From assembly GCF_001420995.1 (NCBI RefSeq), contig NZ_CP012184.1, positions 1,596,501 through 1,660,500 of the forward strand: a DNA stretch of 64,000 nt, given 5' to 3'. Shown here in pieces: positions 40,101-48,798 of the stretch. Under the pieces are notes generated by a model. It did not search any database, was not told where the DNA came from, and saw only the letters and a program-made list of their open reading frames with translations. The stretch is from Pseudonocardia sp. EC080619-01 (GTDB lineage: Bacteria; Actinomycetota; Actinomycetes; Mycobacteriales; Pseudonocardiaceae). Every line of letters begins with the position of its first letter. The first letter of the stretch is position 1. Both the position numbers and the translations under genes were made by a program.

Positions 40101-41494
40101 CGGGTCACCCGCCCCGGCGGGGCGTGCTCGGCCGCCACCCCCGCCACGACGACGCGGTCGCGCTCCCGGGTCAGCCGCCCGGCCGCGTCCCGCAGCGGCA
40201 CCCAGGCCACGCCGTCGACCTCGGCCGGGTCCGGGCGGCCGGTCGCCCCGGTGAGCGGGGTCATCAGCCAGTACCGGACCTGTTTGGCGCGGCGGTTGCG
40301 GTCCCGGTAGCGGACGCCCGTCACCTCGGCTCCGGCCCGGCAGCGCAGGCCGGTCTCCTCCCGCACCTCGCGCAGCGCCGCGTCGACGTCGGCCTCGCCC
40401 GGCTCCACCGCCCCCTTCGGCAGCGACCAGTCACCGCGCCGGGTCCGGTGCACGAGCAGCACCTCGGGACCGTCCGGGCCGGACCGCAGGACGACACCGC
40501 CCGCGGCGCGCCGGGCCGGGCCGGTCGTGTCGACGGGCAGCAGGTCCCGCAGCGCGGCCAGGTCGGCGAGCGGTCCGGCGAGCCCGGGTGGGCCGGTGGC
40601 GAGCAGCGCGTCCCGGGCGGGCCCCGGTGGGAGGTCGGCGGCCGTCACGGCGGTGCCGGCGAACAGGGTCGCGGCGGTGCCGGCCAGCAGCGCCGTGGCG
40701 GCCCGGTCCTGCAGGTCGCCGGCGACCGCGGCGACGACGGCGGGCCCGGAGCGGTGCCGGGCCCCCGGATCGCCGCCGAGCCCCGCGTCGGACGCCAGGG
40801 CGAGCACGATCCGCAGCTCGGCGGCGCGCCGGTGGACCGCGCCGGCGTCGCGGGGGTCGGTGTCGCGGGTGAGCTTGCGGAACCGCCGGTGCAGCAGCGG
40901 CGGGAGCAGCACGGTCGCGGGCAGGCCGGGGTCGCCGAGCGGGGCACCGTCGCGGAGCGGGATCCGGCCGGACGCGAGCTCGTCGAGGCACCCGTCGAGG
41001 CCGGCCCCGGTCACGACGAGCGGGGAGCGGCGGCGCAGGCGCAGGAGCGCGTCCCGGCGGGCCCGTGCCTCGCCGTCGCCGGCGACGGTGCCGAGCAGGT
41101 CGATCCGGACGTCCAGGTCGTGCCGCGCGGCGAGGTCACGGGCGGGTGCGTCGGTCGCGGCCCGGCACCGGACGGCGTGCTCCCGGTCGAGCAGCGGACG
41201 CAGCGAGCGGAGCTCGGTGCGCAGGGTGCCGAGTGCGTCGAGCGCGGCGGCGACCGACGGCGGGTCGGGCTCACCGGAGCGGGCGACGGTCCGCAGCCAG
41301 GCGGCCGCCGTCGCCGCGCTGCCGGCGAGCCGGGCCCGGGCCAGCGGTCCGGTGGCGGGCGGGCCGGCGTGGAACGCCCGGACCGGTGGGGTTCCCGCCG
41401 GCTCCCCGAGGGCCGCGGAGCCGGGTCGCGCGGCGGGATGCACGGGGGCGGGGTGCGCGGGCGCGGCGGGCGCGGCGGCGGTGGAGGTCGACAC
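40097..41494 (-). CDS. CHAD-NUDIX fusion protein
   Basis: The 465-residue protein combines an N-terminal CHAD-like helical domain (about residues 55-300; LHRRFRKLTRDTDPRDAGAVHRRAAELRIV) with a C-terminal NUDIX hydrolase. The NUDIX box is GAVEPGEADVDAALREVREETGL, i.e. G-x5-E-x7-REVREETGL complete. CHAD domains bind inorganic polyphosphate, and NUDIX enzymes cleave nucleoside diphosphate-linked compounds. The order CHAD then NUDIX is uncommon to my knowledge. GTG 41494 is chosen; the longer frame crosses the divergent copper ATPase gene. Confidence 0.78.
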   Translation of the reverse strand: MSTSTAAAPAAPAHPAPVHPAARPGSAALGEPAGTPPVRAFHAGPPATGPLARARLAGSAATAAAWLRTVARSGEPDPPSVAAALDALGTLRTELRSLRPLLDREHAVRCRAATDAPARDLAARHDLDVRIDLLGTVAGDGEARARRDALLRLRRRSPLVVTGAGLDGCLDELASGRIPLRDGAPLGDPGLPATVLLPPLLHRRFRKLTRDTDPRDAGAVHRRAAELRIVLALASDAGLGGDPGARHRSGPAVVAAVAGDLQDRAATALLAGTAATLFAGTAVTAADLPPGPARDALLATGPPGLAGPLADLAALRDLLPVDTTGPARRAAGGVVLRSGPDGPEVLLVHRTRRGDWSLPKGAVEPGEADVDAALREVREETGLRCRAGAEVTGVRYRDRNRRAKQVRYWLMTPLTGATGRPDPAEVDGVAWVPLRDAAGRLTRERDRVVVAGVAAEHAPPGRVTR

Positions 41495-41566
41495 GCGAGG
41501 AACGGTGCCCGGCGGCCGGGTAACGGCACGCTGTGTGCGGGTTAAGCGTCGCCCGGACGCCGTGGA

Positions 41567-41583
41567 ACACCCCTGGGGGGTAT
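41567..41583. promoter_or_regulatory. CsoR-like copper operator
   Basis: ACACCCCTGGGGGGTAT is a G-tract pseudo-palindrome (complement ATACCCCCCAGGGGTGT) of the CsoR type, which has TACCCC/GGGGTA half-sites. It lies 34 bases before the copper ATPase start. No csoR gene is in the window, so a repressor would act in trans. Confidence 0.65.
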
Positions 41584-41617
41584 CGGTGTTGCACGCGACC
41601 GGCGATCCGGGAGGGTG

Positions 41618-43660
41618 ATGGCGATGACGAGCGGAACGGCGGCCGGCGACCAGCACGGCATCCAGGAGGGTCACGGCGCACACGAGGGTCACGGCGGCCA
41701 CGGCGGCCACGGCGGCCACGCCGCGATGTTCCGGGACCGTTTCGCGCTCACCCTGGTCCTGGCCGTCCCCGTCGTCGCGTTCAGCGAGATGGTCGGGATG
41801 CTGTTCGGCTACACCCCGCCGGCATGGTCGGTGTGGGTCCCGCCGGTCCTCGGCTCGGTGATCTTCTTCTGGGGCGGACGGCCGTTCCTCACCGGCGCCG
41901 TCACCGAGATCCGGACGCGCCGGCCCGGCATGATGCTGCTGATCGGCCTGGCGATCACCGTCGCCTACGTGGCCAGCCTGCTCAGCTCGCTCGGCATCGG
42001 CGGCCTGGACTTCTGGTGGGAGCTGGCGCTCCTCGTCGTGATCATGCTCCTGGGCCACTGGCTGGAGATGCGGGCGCTCGGCCAGGCCACCGGAGCGCTC
42101 GACGCCCTCGCCGCGCTGCTCCCCGACACCGCCGAGCGGATCGGGCCCGCCGGCGGCACCGAGTCCGTCTCCCCCGCCGATCTCGCGGTCGGCGACACCG
42201 TGCTCGTCCGGGCGGGCGGACGGGTCCCCGCCGACGGCACCGTCGTCGACGGCTCCGCCGAGGTCGACGAGTCGATGATCACCGGCGAGTCCCGGCCGGT
42301 CCCGCGGGAACGGGATGACCGGGTCGTCGCCGGGACCGTCGCGACCGACTCGTCACTGCGCGTACGGGTCGACGCGGTCGGCGAGGACACCGCGCTGTCG
42401 GGCATCCGCCGGCTGGTCGAGCGGGCGGCGGGGTCCCGGTCCCGCGCGCAGGCGCTCGCCGACCGCGCGGCCGCGCTGCTGTTCTGGTTCGCCGCCGGCG
42501 CGGGTGTGCTGACGTTCGCGGCGTGGACGCTGGCCGGCGACCTGCCCGGGGCCGTGACCCGCACGGTGACGGTGCTGGTGATCGCCTGCCCGCACGCGCT
42601 CGGCCTGGCGATCCCGCTGGTCGTCGCGATCTCGACGGCCCGCGCCGCGCGCGCCGGGATCCTCGTCACCGACCGGCTCGCGCTGGAGCGCACCCGCACC
42701 GTCGACACCGTGCTGTTCGACAAGACCGGCACGCTGACCACCGGCGCCCCGCACGTCGTCGGCGTCGCGGGTGAGGACGGCACCCTCGCGCTGGCCGCGG
42801 CCGTCGAGGCCGACAGCGAGCACCCGCTGGCCCGTGCGGTCGTCTCCGCGGCCGGCGGGCTCGTCGTGCCGGAGGCGCACGGGTTCCGCGCGCACACCGG
42901 GCGCGGGGTCACCGCGACCGTCGACGGCACGGAGGTCTCCGTCGGCGGCCCGGCCCTGCTGCGCGAACGGGGGATCGAGGTCCCCGCCGGCGTCGCCGCC
43001 ACGACGGCCCCGTGGAGCCGGGACGGCGCCACCGTGCTGTACGTGGTGCGCGGGGGCGGTGGGGTGACCGGCGCGATCGGGCTCGCCGACACGGTCCGCC
43101 CCGAGTCGCGCGCCGCCGTCGGTGCGCTGCACGACCGCGGCGTCCGCGTCGTCATGGTCACCGGGGACGCCCGGCCGGTCGCCGAGGCGGTCGGCGTCGA
43201 CCTCGGCGTCGACGAGGTGTTCGCCGAGGTCCTCCCGGACGGCAAGGACGACCGGGTCGCCGAGCTCCAGGACCGCGGCGCGGTCGTCGCGATGGTCGGG
43301 GACGGCGTCAACGACGCCCCCGCACTGGCCCGGGCCGACGTGGGCGTCGCGATCGGCGCGGGCACCGACGTCGCGATCTCCTCCGCCGGCGTCGTCCTGG
43401 CCTCGTCGGACCCGCGCGGCGTGCTGTCGGTGATCGAGCTGTCCCGGACCGGGTACCGGAAGATGCTGCAGAACCTGTGGTGGGCGGCCGGCTACAACCT
43501 GGTGTCGGTGCCGCTCGCCGCGGGCGTGCTGGCTCCGGTCGGGTTCGTGCTGCCGCCCGCGGTCGGCGCGGTGCTCATGAGCCTCTCGACGATCGTGGTG
43601 GCGCTCAACGCCCAGCTCCTCCGCCGGGTCGAGCTACGCCCCGAGCGGCTGGCCGGGTGA
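41618..43660 (+). CDS. copB: Copper-translocating P1B-type ATPase (CopB-like, CPH motif)
   Basis: The roughly 680-residue pump has a His/Gly-rich N-terminal tail (repeated GHGGHGG, about residues 10-36) instead of a CxxC domain. It also has the TGES actuator loop, the membrane CPH motif (VIACPHALGLAIP), the phosphorylation site DKTGTLTTG and GDGVNDAP. CPH rather than CPC places it in the P1B-3 group, which exports Cu(II) or Cu(I). ATG 41618 is used; ATG 41624 after GGGAGG is equally possible. The CsoR-like site upstream supports copper control. Confidence 0.9.
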   Translation: MAMTSGTAAGDQHGIQEGHGAHEGHGGHGGHGGHAAMFRDRFALTLVLAVPVVAFSEMVGMLFGYTPPAWSVWVPPVLGSVIFFWGGRPFLTGAVTEIRTRRPGMMLLIGLAITVAYVASLLSSLGIGGLDFWWELALLVVIMLLGHWLEMRALGQATGALDALAALLPDTAERIGPAGGTESVSPADLAVGDTVLVRAGGRVPADGTVVDGSAEVDESMITGESRPVPRERDDRVVAGTVATDSSLRVRVDAVGEDTALSGIRRLVERAAGSRSRAQALADRAAALLFWFAAGAGVLTFAAWTLAGDLPGAVTRTVTVLVIACPHALGLAIPLVVAISTARAARAGILVTDRLALERTRTVDTVLFDKTGTLTTGAPHVVGVAGEDGTLALAAAVEADSEHPLARAVVSAAGGLVVPEAHGFRAHTGRGVTATVDGTEVSVGGPALLRERGIEVPAGVAATTAPWSRDGATVLYVVRGGGGVTGAIGLADTVRPESRAAVGALHDRGVRVVMVTGDARPVAEAVGVDLGVDEVFAEVLPDGKDDRVAELQDRGAVVAMVGDGVNDAPALARADVGVAIGAGTDVAISSAGVVLASSDPRGVLSVIELSRTGYRKMLQNLWWAAGYNLVSVPLAAGVLAPVGFVLPPAVGAVLMSLSTIVVALNAQLLRRVELRPERLAG

Positions 43661-44668
43661 GGACCGCGGCGGCGCCGTCGTCCCGCGGACGACGAGCCGG
43701 GTGGGCAGCTCGACGCGCTCCGGCTCCGCGCCGCCGAGCGCGGTGAGCAGCGCCCGCGCGGCCAGCTCCCCCTGCCGCCGGACCGGCTGCCCGATGGTCG
43801 TCAGGTCGGCGACGGCGGCCATCTCGTGGTCGTCGAACCCGATCACCGAGATCTGGCCGGGCACGTCCACCCCGGCCCGGCGCAGCGTGCGGACCAGGCC
43901 GAGCGCCGCCTCGTCGGCCATCGCGAACACCGCCGTCGGCAGCCGGGGCAGCGAGAGCAGCGCCCCGGCCGCCGTGTCGCCGGCCTCGATGTCACCGCCC
44001 ACCTCCAGCACCGGGCCGCGGGCGCGGCCGGACTCGGCGAGCGCGTCGGCCCAGCCGGCGTGGCGGGCCCGGGTGGTGACCCGGCCGCACGCCTCGTCCG
44101 GGTCGAACGAGACCAGCGCGACACCGTCGTGGCCGAGCCCGACCAGGTGCCGGACGGCCGCCCGGGCCCCGGCCCGGTCGTCGATCCCGATCCGCGGCCG
44201 GCCCGCCATCGTGTCGCCGACGGCGACGACCGGGACCCCGAGGTCGTCCAGCGCGGCCCGCTCCCCGTCGTCGACGGCGGACGCGACGACGATCAGGCCG
44301 TCGACCCGTCCGCGCACCGGGAGCGTCGCGAAGAAGTGCGCCCGCCCCGCGGGATCGCCGACGTTGTGCAGCTGCAGGGCGTGTCCCTCGGCGGACAGCA
44401 CGGACTCGACCCCGGCGACGGCCTCGGCGAAGAACCAGCGGGTGGGGAACCGGGCGAGCACGGCCACGGTCAGACGGCGGGCCGGTGCCCGGTACCCGAG
44501 CGAGACCGCGGCCGACCGCACCCGCTGCCGGGTCTCGTCGGACACCGGGGTGCCCTCGCGCAGCGCGCGCGAGACCGTCGCCGGGGACACCCCGGCCAGC
44601 TGGGCCACCCGCCGGACACCCACCCGGCGGACGACCTCGTGCACCGGCTCGTCCGTCACGGGGGTCAT
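43634..44668 (-). CDS. LacI-family transcriptional regulator
   Basis: The 344-residue protein has a LacI helix-turn-helix (GVRRVAQLAGVSPATVSRALREGTPVSDETRQRV, about residues 17-45) and a periplasmic-binding-type sugar domain. It is divergent from the alpha-glucosidase gene 48 bases away and probably represses it in the absence of an oligosaccharide. Its 3' end overlaps the copB end by 27 bases in opposite orientation. Confidence 0.9.
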   Translation of the reverse strand: MTPVTDEPVHEVVRRVGVRRVAQLAGVSPATVSRALREGTPVSDETRQRVRSAAVSLGYRAPARRLTVAVLARFPTRWFFAEAVAGVESVLSAEGHALQLHNVGDPAGRAHFFATLPVRGRVDGLIVVASAVDDGERAALDDLGVPVVAVGDTMAGRPRIGIDDRAGARAAVRHLVGLGHDGVALVSFDPDEACGRVTTRARHAGWADALAESGRARGPVLEVGGDIEAGDTAAGALLSLPRLPTAVFAMADEAALGLVRTLRRAGVDVPGQISVIGFDDHEMAAVADLTTIGQPVRRQGELAARALLTALGGAEPERVELPTRLVVRGTTAPPRSSPGQPLGA

Positions 44669-44688
44669 CCTCCTCGGACCTCGACAGC

Positions 44689-44708
44689 GTTGCAACAGCG
44701 TGCAACAG
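44689..44708. promoter_or_regulatory. Putative LacI-type operator
   Basis: The intergenic gap holds GTTGCAAC (44689-44696, perfect palindrome) and a direct repeat TGCAACAG at 44691-44698 and 44701-44708, one helical turn apart. It sits between the divergent regulator and the alpha-glucosidase gene, nine bases before the latter. Confidence 0.6.
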
Positions 44709-44716
44709 TATGAAAC

Positions 44717-46351
44717 ATGACCGCCCACGCTCTCGACTGGTGGCGCAACGCCGTCGTCTACCAGGTCTACATCCGCAGCTTCGCCGACGGGAACGGCGAC
44801 GGCACCGGCGACATCACCGGGCTCCGCGCGAAGCTCGACCACCTCGCGCGGCTCGGCGTCGACGCGATCTGGATCAACCCCTGGTACCCGTCGCCGCTGG
44901 CCGACGGCGGCTACGACGTCGCGGACTACCGGGCGATCAACCCGATGTTCGGCGACACCGCGCAGGCCGAGGCGCTGATCGCCGAGGCGCACGGGCGCGG
45001 CATCCGGGTGCTGCTCGACATCGTCCCCAACCACCACTCCGACCAGCACGCGTGGTTCCGCGCCGCACTCGACGCCGCGCCGGGCTCCCCCGAGCGGGCC
45101 CGCTACGTGTTCCGCGACGGCCGCGGGCCCGGCGGCGACGAGCCGCCGAACAACTGGCGGTCGATGTTCGGTGGACCGGCGTGGGAGCGCGTCCCGGACG
45201 GGCAGTGGTACCTGCACCTGTTCGACGTCACGCAGCCCGACGTCGACTGGGAGAACCCCGAGGTCCGCGCGGACTTCGAGGAGACGCTGCGGTTCTGGTT
45301 CGACCGGGGCGTCGACGGCTTCCGGATCGACGTCGCCAACTCGATGGTCAAGGAGCCGGGCCTGCCGGACCTCGTGGCGGGCGTCAACGACGTCCAGGAC
45401 GGCGGCCACCCCTACCTCGACCGCGAGGGCGTGCACGAGGTCTACCGGTCGTGGCGCGCGATCGCCGACTCCTACGACCCGCCGAAGGTCTTCGTCGCCG
45501 AGGCGTGGGTGCCCGACCCCGTGCGGCTCGCGCGCTACCTGCGCCCGGACGAGCTGCAGACCGCGTTCGGCTTCAACTTCCTGACCGCGGCCTGGCTGGC
45601 CGACGACCTGCGCCGCAACATCGACGACGCGATCGCCGAGAACACCGCGGTCGGCGCTCCGGCGACCTGGGTGCTGTCCAACCACGACGTCTGCCGGCAC
45701 CCGAGCCGGCTGGCCCGCAAGCCCGAGGCGGGCCGGGGCTGGAACCTCGACGACGTGCTCGAGCTCCCGGCCGACCCGGAGACCGGGCTGCGGCGGGCGC
45801 GGGCCGCGACCCTGCTGATGCTCGCCCTGCCCGGCACCGCGTACCTCTACCAGGGCGAGGAGTTCGGCCTGCCCGAGGTCGAGGACATCCCGGTCGAGAA
45901 GCTCGACGACCCCACCTGGGTGCTGTCCGGGCACACCAAGCGGGGTCGTGACGGGTGCCGCGTCCCGCTGCCCTGGGCCGCCGGCGAACCGTGGTTCGGC
46001 TTCGGGGGACCCGCCTGGCTCCCCCAGCCCGACGTCTTCGCCCGGCACGCGGCGGACGTCCAGGAGGCCGACCCGGACTCGGTGCTGCACCTGTACCGGG
46101 ACGCCCTGGCGATCCGCAGGGCGCACCCGGCACTCGGCGGCGGGAGCCTGACCTGGCAGGACTCGCCGGAGGGCACCCTCGCGCTCAGCCGGACCTCCGA
46201 CGAGGGCGATGGCGGGTTCACCGCACTGGTGAACGTGTCCTCCGCGCCGGTGTCACTGCCCGAGGACGCCGAGGTGATGCTGGCCAGCGGCCCGCTCACC
46301 CCGCGCGGCGAGGTCCCGGCCGACACCACCGTCTGGCTGCGCACCGCCTGA
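44717..46351 (+). CDS. Alpha-glucosidase, glycoside hydrolase family 13
   Basis: The 544-residue enzyme shows the GH13 conserved regions: DIVPNHHSDQHAWF (I), GFRIDVANSM (II, nucleophile Asp), FVAEAWV (III, acid/base Glu) and LSNHDVCRHPSR (IV). It hydrolyses alpha-1,4 or alpha-1,6 glucosides such as maltose or isomaltose. There is no signal peptide, so it is cytoplasmic. No sugar transporter gene is adjacent; uptake must be encoded elsewhere. Confidence 0.92.
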   Translation: MTAHALDWWRNAVVYQVYIRSFADGNGDGTGDITGLRAKLDHLARLGVDAIWINPWYPSPLADGGYDVADYRAINPMFGDTAQAEALIAEAHGRGIRVLLDIVPNHHSDQHAWFRAALDAAPGSPERARYVFRDGRGPGGDEPPNNWRSMFGGPAWERVPDGQWYLHLFDVTQPDVDWENPEVRADFEETLRFWFDRGVDGFRIDVANSMVKEPGLPDLVAGVNDVQDGGHPYLDREGVHEVYRSWRAIADSYDPPKVFVAEAWVPDPVRLARYLRPDELQTAFGFNFLTAAWLADDLRRNIDDAIAENTAVGAPATWVLSNHDVCRHPSRLARKPEAGRGWNLDDVLELPADPETGLRRARAATLLMLALPGTAYLYQGEEFGLPEVEDIPVEKLDDPTWVLSGHTKRGRDGCRVPLPWAAGEPWFGFGGPAWLPQPDVFARHAADVQEADPDSVLHLYRDALAIRRAHPALGGGSLTWQDSPEGTLALSRTSDEGDGGFTALVNVSSAPVSLPEDAEVMLASGPLTPRGEVPADTTVWLRTA

Positions 46352-46352
46352 C

Positions 46353-47276
46353 TCAGGCCACCACGGGCAGCCCGGAGAACCAGATCTCGCGCAGGGACCG
46401 CTCGGTCCAGCGCCAGACCCTGCGGGCGACGACCGGGTCGACGGCGTGGGCGGCCACCCCGCGCCCGGTCACCGGGTCCGCGGGACCGGCCTCGGCGAGG
46501 TCGGTGAAGTAGCGGCCGCTGATCCCGCCCACCAGCGGGGACGCGGCGAGCAGGGCGATCGTCGCGGCCCCGGCGTCCGGGTCGGTGCCGGGGTCCACGG
46601 CGTTGACCGAGATCCCGTCACCGGACCAGCGCCGGGCCGCCTCGACGGTGTGCAGCACCGCGGCGGTCCGCGACCGGGCGTGGGCCTCCTCCCGGTCGTA
46701 CCGGGAGGACATGAACTGCGGGTCCTCGAGATCGAACTCCGCGAGCCGGTGCGCGGACGAGGTGACGTGCACGATCCGGGCACCGTCCACCGCGGTGAGG
46801 GCCCAGTGCAGGCCCGCGCTCAGCGAGGCGGGGCCGAGGTGGTTGACGGCGAGGTGCAGCTCCCACTCGTCGACGGTCCGGGTGAGCGGTGCACCCGCCA
46901 CACCGGCGGCGTGCACGAGCATGTGGAGCGGGCCGTCCCAGAGCCGCACGAAGCGGGCGATCGAACGCTGGTCGGCGAGGTCGATCTCGCCGACGAGGAC
47001 GTGCTCGTTGCCGGTCTCGGCGACGATCGCGGCGCGGGCGGCGGTACCGGCGTCGGCGTCGCGGACGGCCAGGGTGACCTCGGCGCCGGCGGCGGCCAGG
47101 GCGCGGGCGGCCGCCAGGCCGACGCCGGACGCGGCGCCGGTCACGACGGCGCGCCGCCCGGTCAGGTCGACGCCGTCGAGCACATCGGCGGCGGTGGGAC
47201 CGGCGTGGACGACCTCGCCGGCGGTGGGCGGGACGGGGGCGATCGGGGATCGGGTGGTCGTGGACCGGAGGAACAT
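46353..47276 (-). CDS. SDR-family protein lacking the catalytic Tyr and Lys
   Basis: The 307-residue short-chain dehydrogenase-like protein keeps the NAD(P) motif TGAASGVGLAAARALAAAG (about residue 47) and the strand VHVTSSAHR with the catalytic serine. Where homologues have AYxxSKxAN, it reads AHARSRTAA, so Tyr is His and Lys is Arg. The NNAG motif is HAAG. It is probably catalytically dead or changed. It is divergent from a TetR gene with paired operators in between, so it is the likely regulated target. Confidence 0.82.
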   Translation of the reverse strand: MFLRSTTTRSPIAPVPPTAGEVVHAGPTAADVLDGVDLTGRRAVVTGAASGVGLAAARALAAAGAEVTLAVRDADAGTAARAAIVAETGNEHVLVGEIDLADQRSIARFVRLWDGPLHMLVHAAGVAGAPLTRTVDEWELHLAVNHLGPASLSAGLHWALTAVDGARIVHVTSSAHRLAEFDLEDPQFMSSRYDREEAHARSRTAAVLHTVEAARRWSGDGISVNAVDPGTDPDAGAATIALLAASPLVGGISGRYFTDLAEAGPADPVTGRGVAAHAVDPVVARRVWRWTERSLREIWFSGLPVVA

Positions 47277-47354
47277 GTGGGTGATCCCTTCTGTTCACCG
47301 GGGTACGCGGCGATCGGCGGCACTGCGCGGTGGCGTATCCGGGAGACAAAGAAA

Positions 47355-47401
47355 CGGAGGACTCTCCGTATGACTCGGAACTCTATCCGGAGCGTCCTCC
47401 G
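47355..47401. promoter_or_regulatory. Two TetR-type operators CGGAG-N4-CTCCG
   Basis: Perfect half-sites CGGAG/CTCCG with a 4-base spacer occur at 47355-47368 and 47388-47401, with starts 33 bases apart (about three helical turns). They also pair with each other as a larger inverted repeat. They lie between the divergent SDR and TetR genes and probably control both. Confidence 0.8.
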
Positions 47402-47448
47402 CTTTGCAAGTCGTATCGTGGGGTCGATCGCGTTCGAGGAGGCACCTC

Positions 47449-48042
47449 ATGGCCACCGGCACCGGCGGCACCGGCACCCGTCCCGCACTGCGGGCCGACG
47501 CCGCCCGCAACCGTGAACTGCTGCTCGCCGCAGCGGTCCGGGCGTTCACGGCGGAGAGCACCGGTGGCCCCGCACCCACGCTCGACGGCATCGCGAAGGA
47601 CGCCGGCGTCGGCATCGGGACCCTCTACCGGCACTTCCCCAACCGGGACGCGCTGGTCGAGGCCGTCTACCGCAACGAGCTGGACCGGCTCTGCACGGCC
47701 GCGGGCGAGCTGCGCGCCGAACTGCCCGCCGACGAGGCGCTGCGGATGTGGATGGACCGCTTCGTCGACTACGTGATCACCAAGAAGCACCTGGCGGACT
47801 CGCTGCACGCGCTGGTCGCCTGCGGTCACAACCCGTTCGCGCAGAGCCGCGAGCGGATGATCGAGGCGGTGCGGTCGCTGCACGAGGCCGGCATCGCCGA
47901 CGGCACGCTGCGGTCCGACGTGGACGCGGCGGACGTGCTGGTCGGGACCAGCGGGATCTGCATGGCGATCGCCGACCCGGAGGGCCGGAGCCAGGCCGGA
48001 CGCCTGCTCGACCTGCTGGTCGACGGCCTCCGCACGCGCTGA
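47449..48042 (+). CDS. TetR-family regulator
   Basis: The 197-residue protein has an N-terminal helix-turn-helix (DAGVGIGTLYRHFPNRDALVEAVY, about residues 48-70) and a helical ligand domain. GAGGAGG precedes ATG 47449. The two CGGAG-N4-CTCCG sites just upstream suggest that it controls itself and the divergent SDR gene. The effector is unknown. Confidence 0.92.
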   Translation: MATGTGGTGTRPALRADAARNRELLLAAAVRAFTAESTGGPAPTLDGIAKDAGVGIGTLYRHFPNRDALVEAVYRNELDRLCTAAGELRAELPADEALRMWMDRFVDYVITKKHLADSLHALVACGHNPFAQSRERMIEAVRSLHEAGIADGTLRSDVDAADVLVGTSGICMAIADPEGRSQAGRLLDLLVDGLRTR

Positions 48043-48066
48043 GCCCACCACCGGGCGTGATCGTCC

Positions 48067-48085
48067 GGGCACGTAGGATCGGGAC
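48067..48085. promoter_or_regulatory. Degenerate NicR-type site before nicR
   Basis: GGGCACGTAGGATCGGGAC aligns to GAGCACGTACTATCCGGGTAC of the nicX promoter at about 15 of 19 positions. Its position, 40 bases before the MarR gene start, fits autoregulation. It is weaker than the two main sites. Confidence 0.5.
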
Positions 48086-48124
48086 GGTTCCGGACACCGG
48101 GTCCGGATCGGCCTCGGAGGGACC

Positions 48125-48637
48125 ATGGGCGAGCCGCTGCGGCGACGTCGCGAGCAGAGACCGGCCGTCACCGCGGCCCCGCCCGCGAGCCTCGTCGCCG
48201 CACCCGGGTACGGCGCCCGCCGGATGTACCAGGCGTATCTCGCCGCCTGGAACCGGCACGTCGACGCCGTGCTCACCGGGCCGCAGTTCGCCGTGCTGTC
48301 CGCGATCCGCGCCTACCCCGACTCCGACCAGAGCTCGCTCGCCGGCGCCGTCGCACTGGACACCTCGACGATGGCCGACGTCTGCCGCCGGATGGAGCGC
48401 CGCGGCCTGATCCTGCGCACCGAGTCGCCGCGCGACGCCCGCCGCAAGCTGCTGTCCCTCACCGACGACGGCGCCGCCGCGCTCGGGGAGGTGACCCGCC
48501 GTACCCGCCGGCTGGACCAGGAACTGCTCGCCGCCGTCCCGGAGGACCGTCGCGGCGAGATCGCCGGCCTGCTCAACACCCTCGGCGCGCACTGGGAGGC
48601 GGTCGCGGAACGCGACCCGCTCGACGACCCGGAGTGA
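48125..48637 (+). CDS. nicR: MarR-family regulator of nicotinate genes
   Basis: The 170-residue protein has the MarR winged helix: LTGPQFAVLSAIRAYPDSDQSSLAGAVALDTSTMADVCRRMERRGLI, then a wing with RRKLLSLTDDG. In Pseudomonas putida the MarR protein NicR represses the nicC and nicX operons and responds to 6-hydroxynicotinate. Here the gene sits just upstream of nicC, and a shared 31-bp element marks both the nicC and nicX promoters. The name is given by this context. Confidence 0.82.
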   Translation: MGEPLRRRREQRPAVTAAPPASLVAAPGYGARRMYQAYLAAWNRHVDAVLTGPQFAVLSAIRAYPDSDQSSLAGAVALDTSTMADVCRRMERRGLILRTESPRDARRKLLSLTDDGAAALGEVTRRTRRLDQELLAAVPEDRRGEIAGLLNTLGAHWEAVAERDPLDDPE

Positions 48638-48705
48638 CCGCCGGACCGGCGTTCGTTAACAGGACGTCACCGCGCGTTGCGGTTCCGGTTCCACCTCGAC
48701 CAAAC

Positions 48706-48736
48706 TCTTGCGTATCCGGATAGTACGTGCTCGGAT
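48706..48736 (+). promoter_or_regulatory. nicC promoter element shared with nicX
   Basis: This 31-bp element matches 30 of 31 bases of the complement of 63297-63327. It includes the palindrome TATCCGGATA (48713-48722) and then GTACGTGCTCGGAT. TTGCGT at 48708 and TCGGAT at 48731 are 17 bases apart and could be the promoter itself. It lies 62 bases before the nicC start. Confidence 0.85.
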
Positions 48737-48798
48737 GACTTCTCGTGCGGGCTGCGTCACAGACGCCACGCGGCCCACCGGACGCGAGGAGGTACGTC

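Noticed and set aside
36942-40310. Long open frame (about 1,120 codons) on the plus strand
   Set aside because: It lies antisense to the META, cupin and ABC exporter genes, all of which have recognisable domains; its own translation has none.
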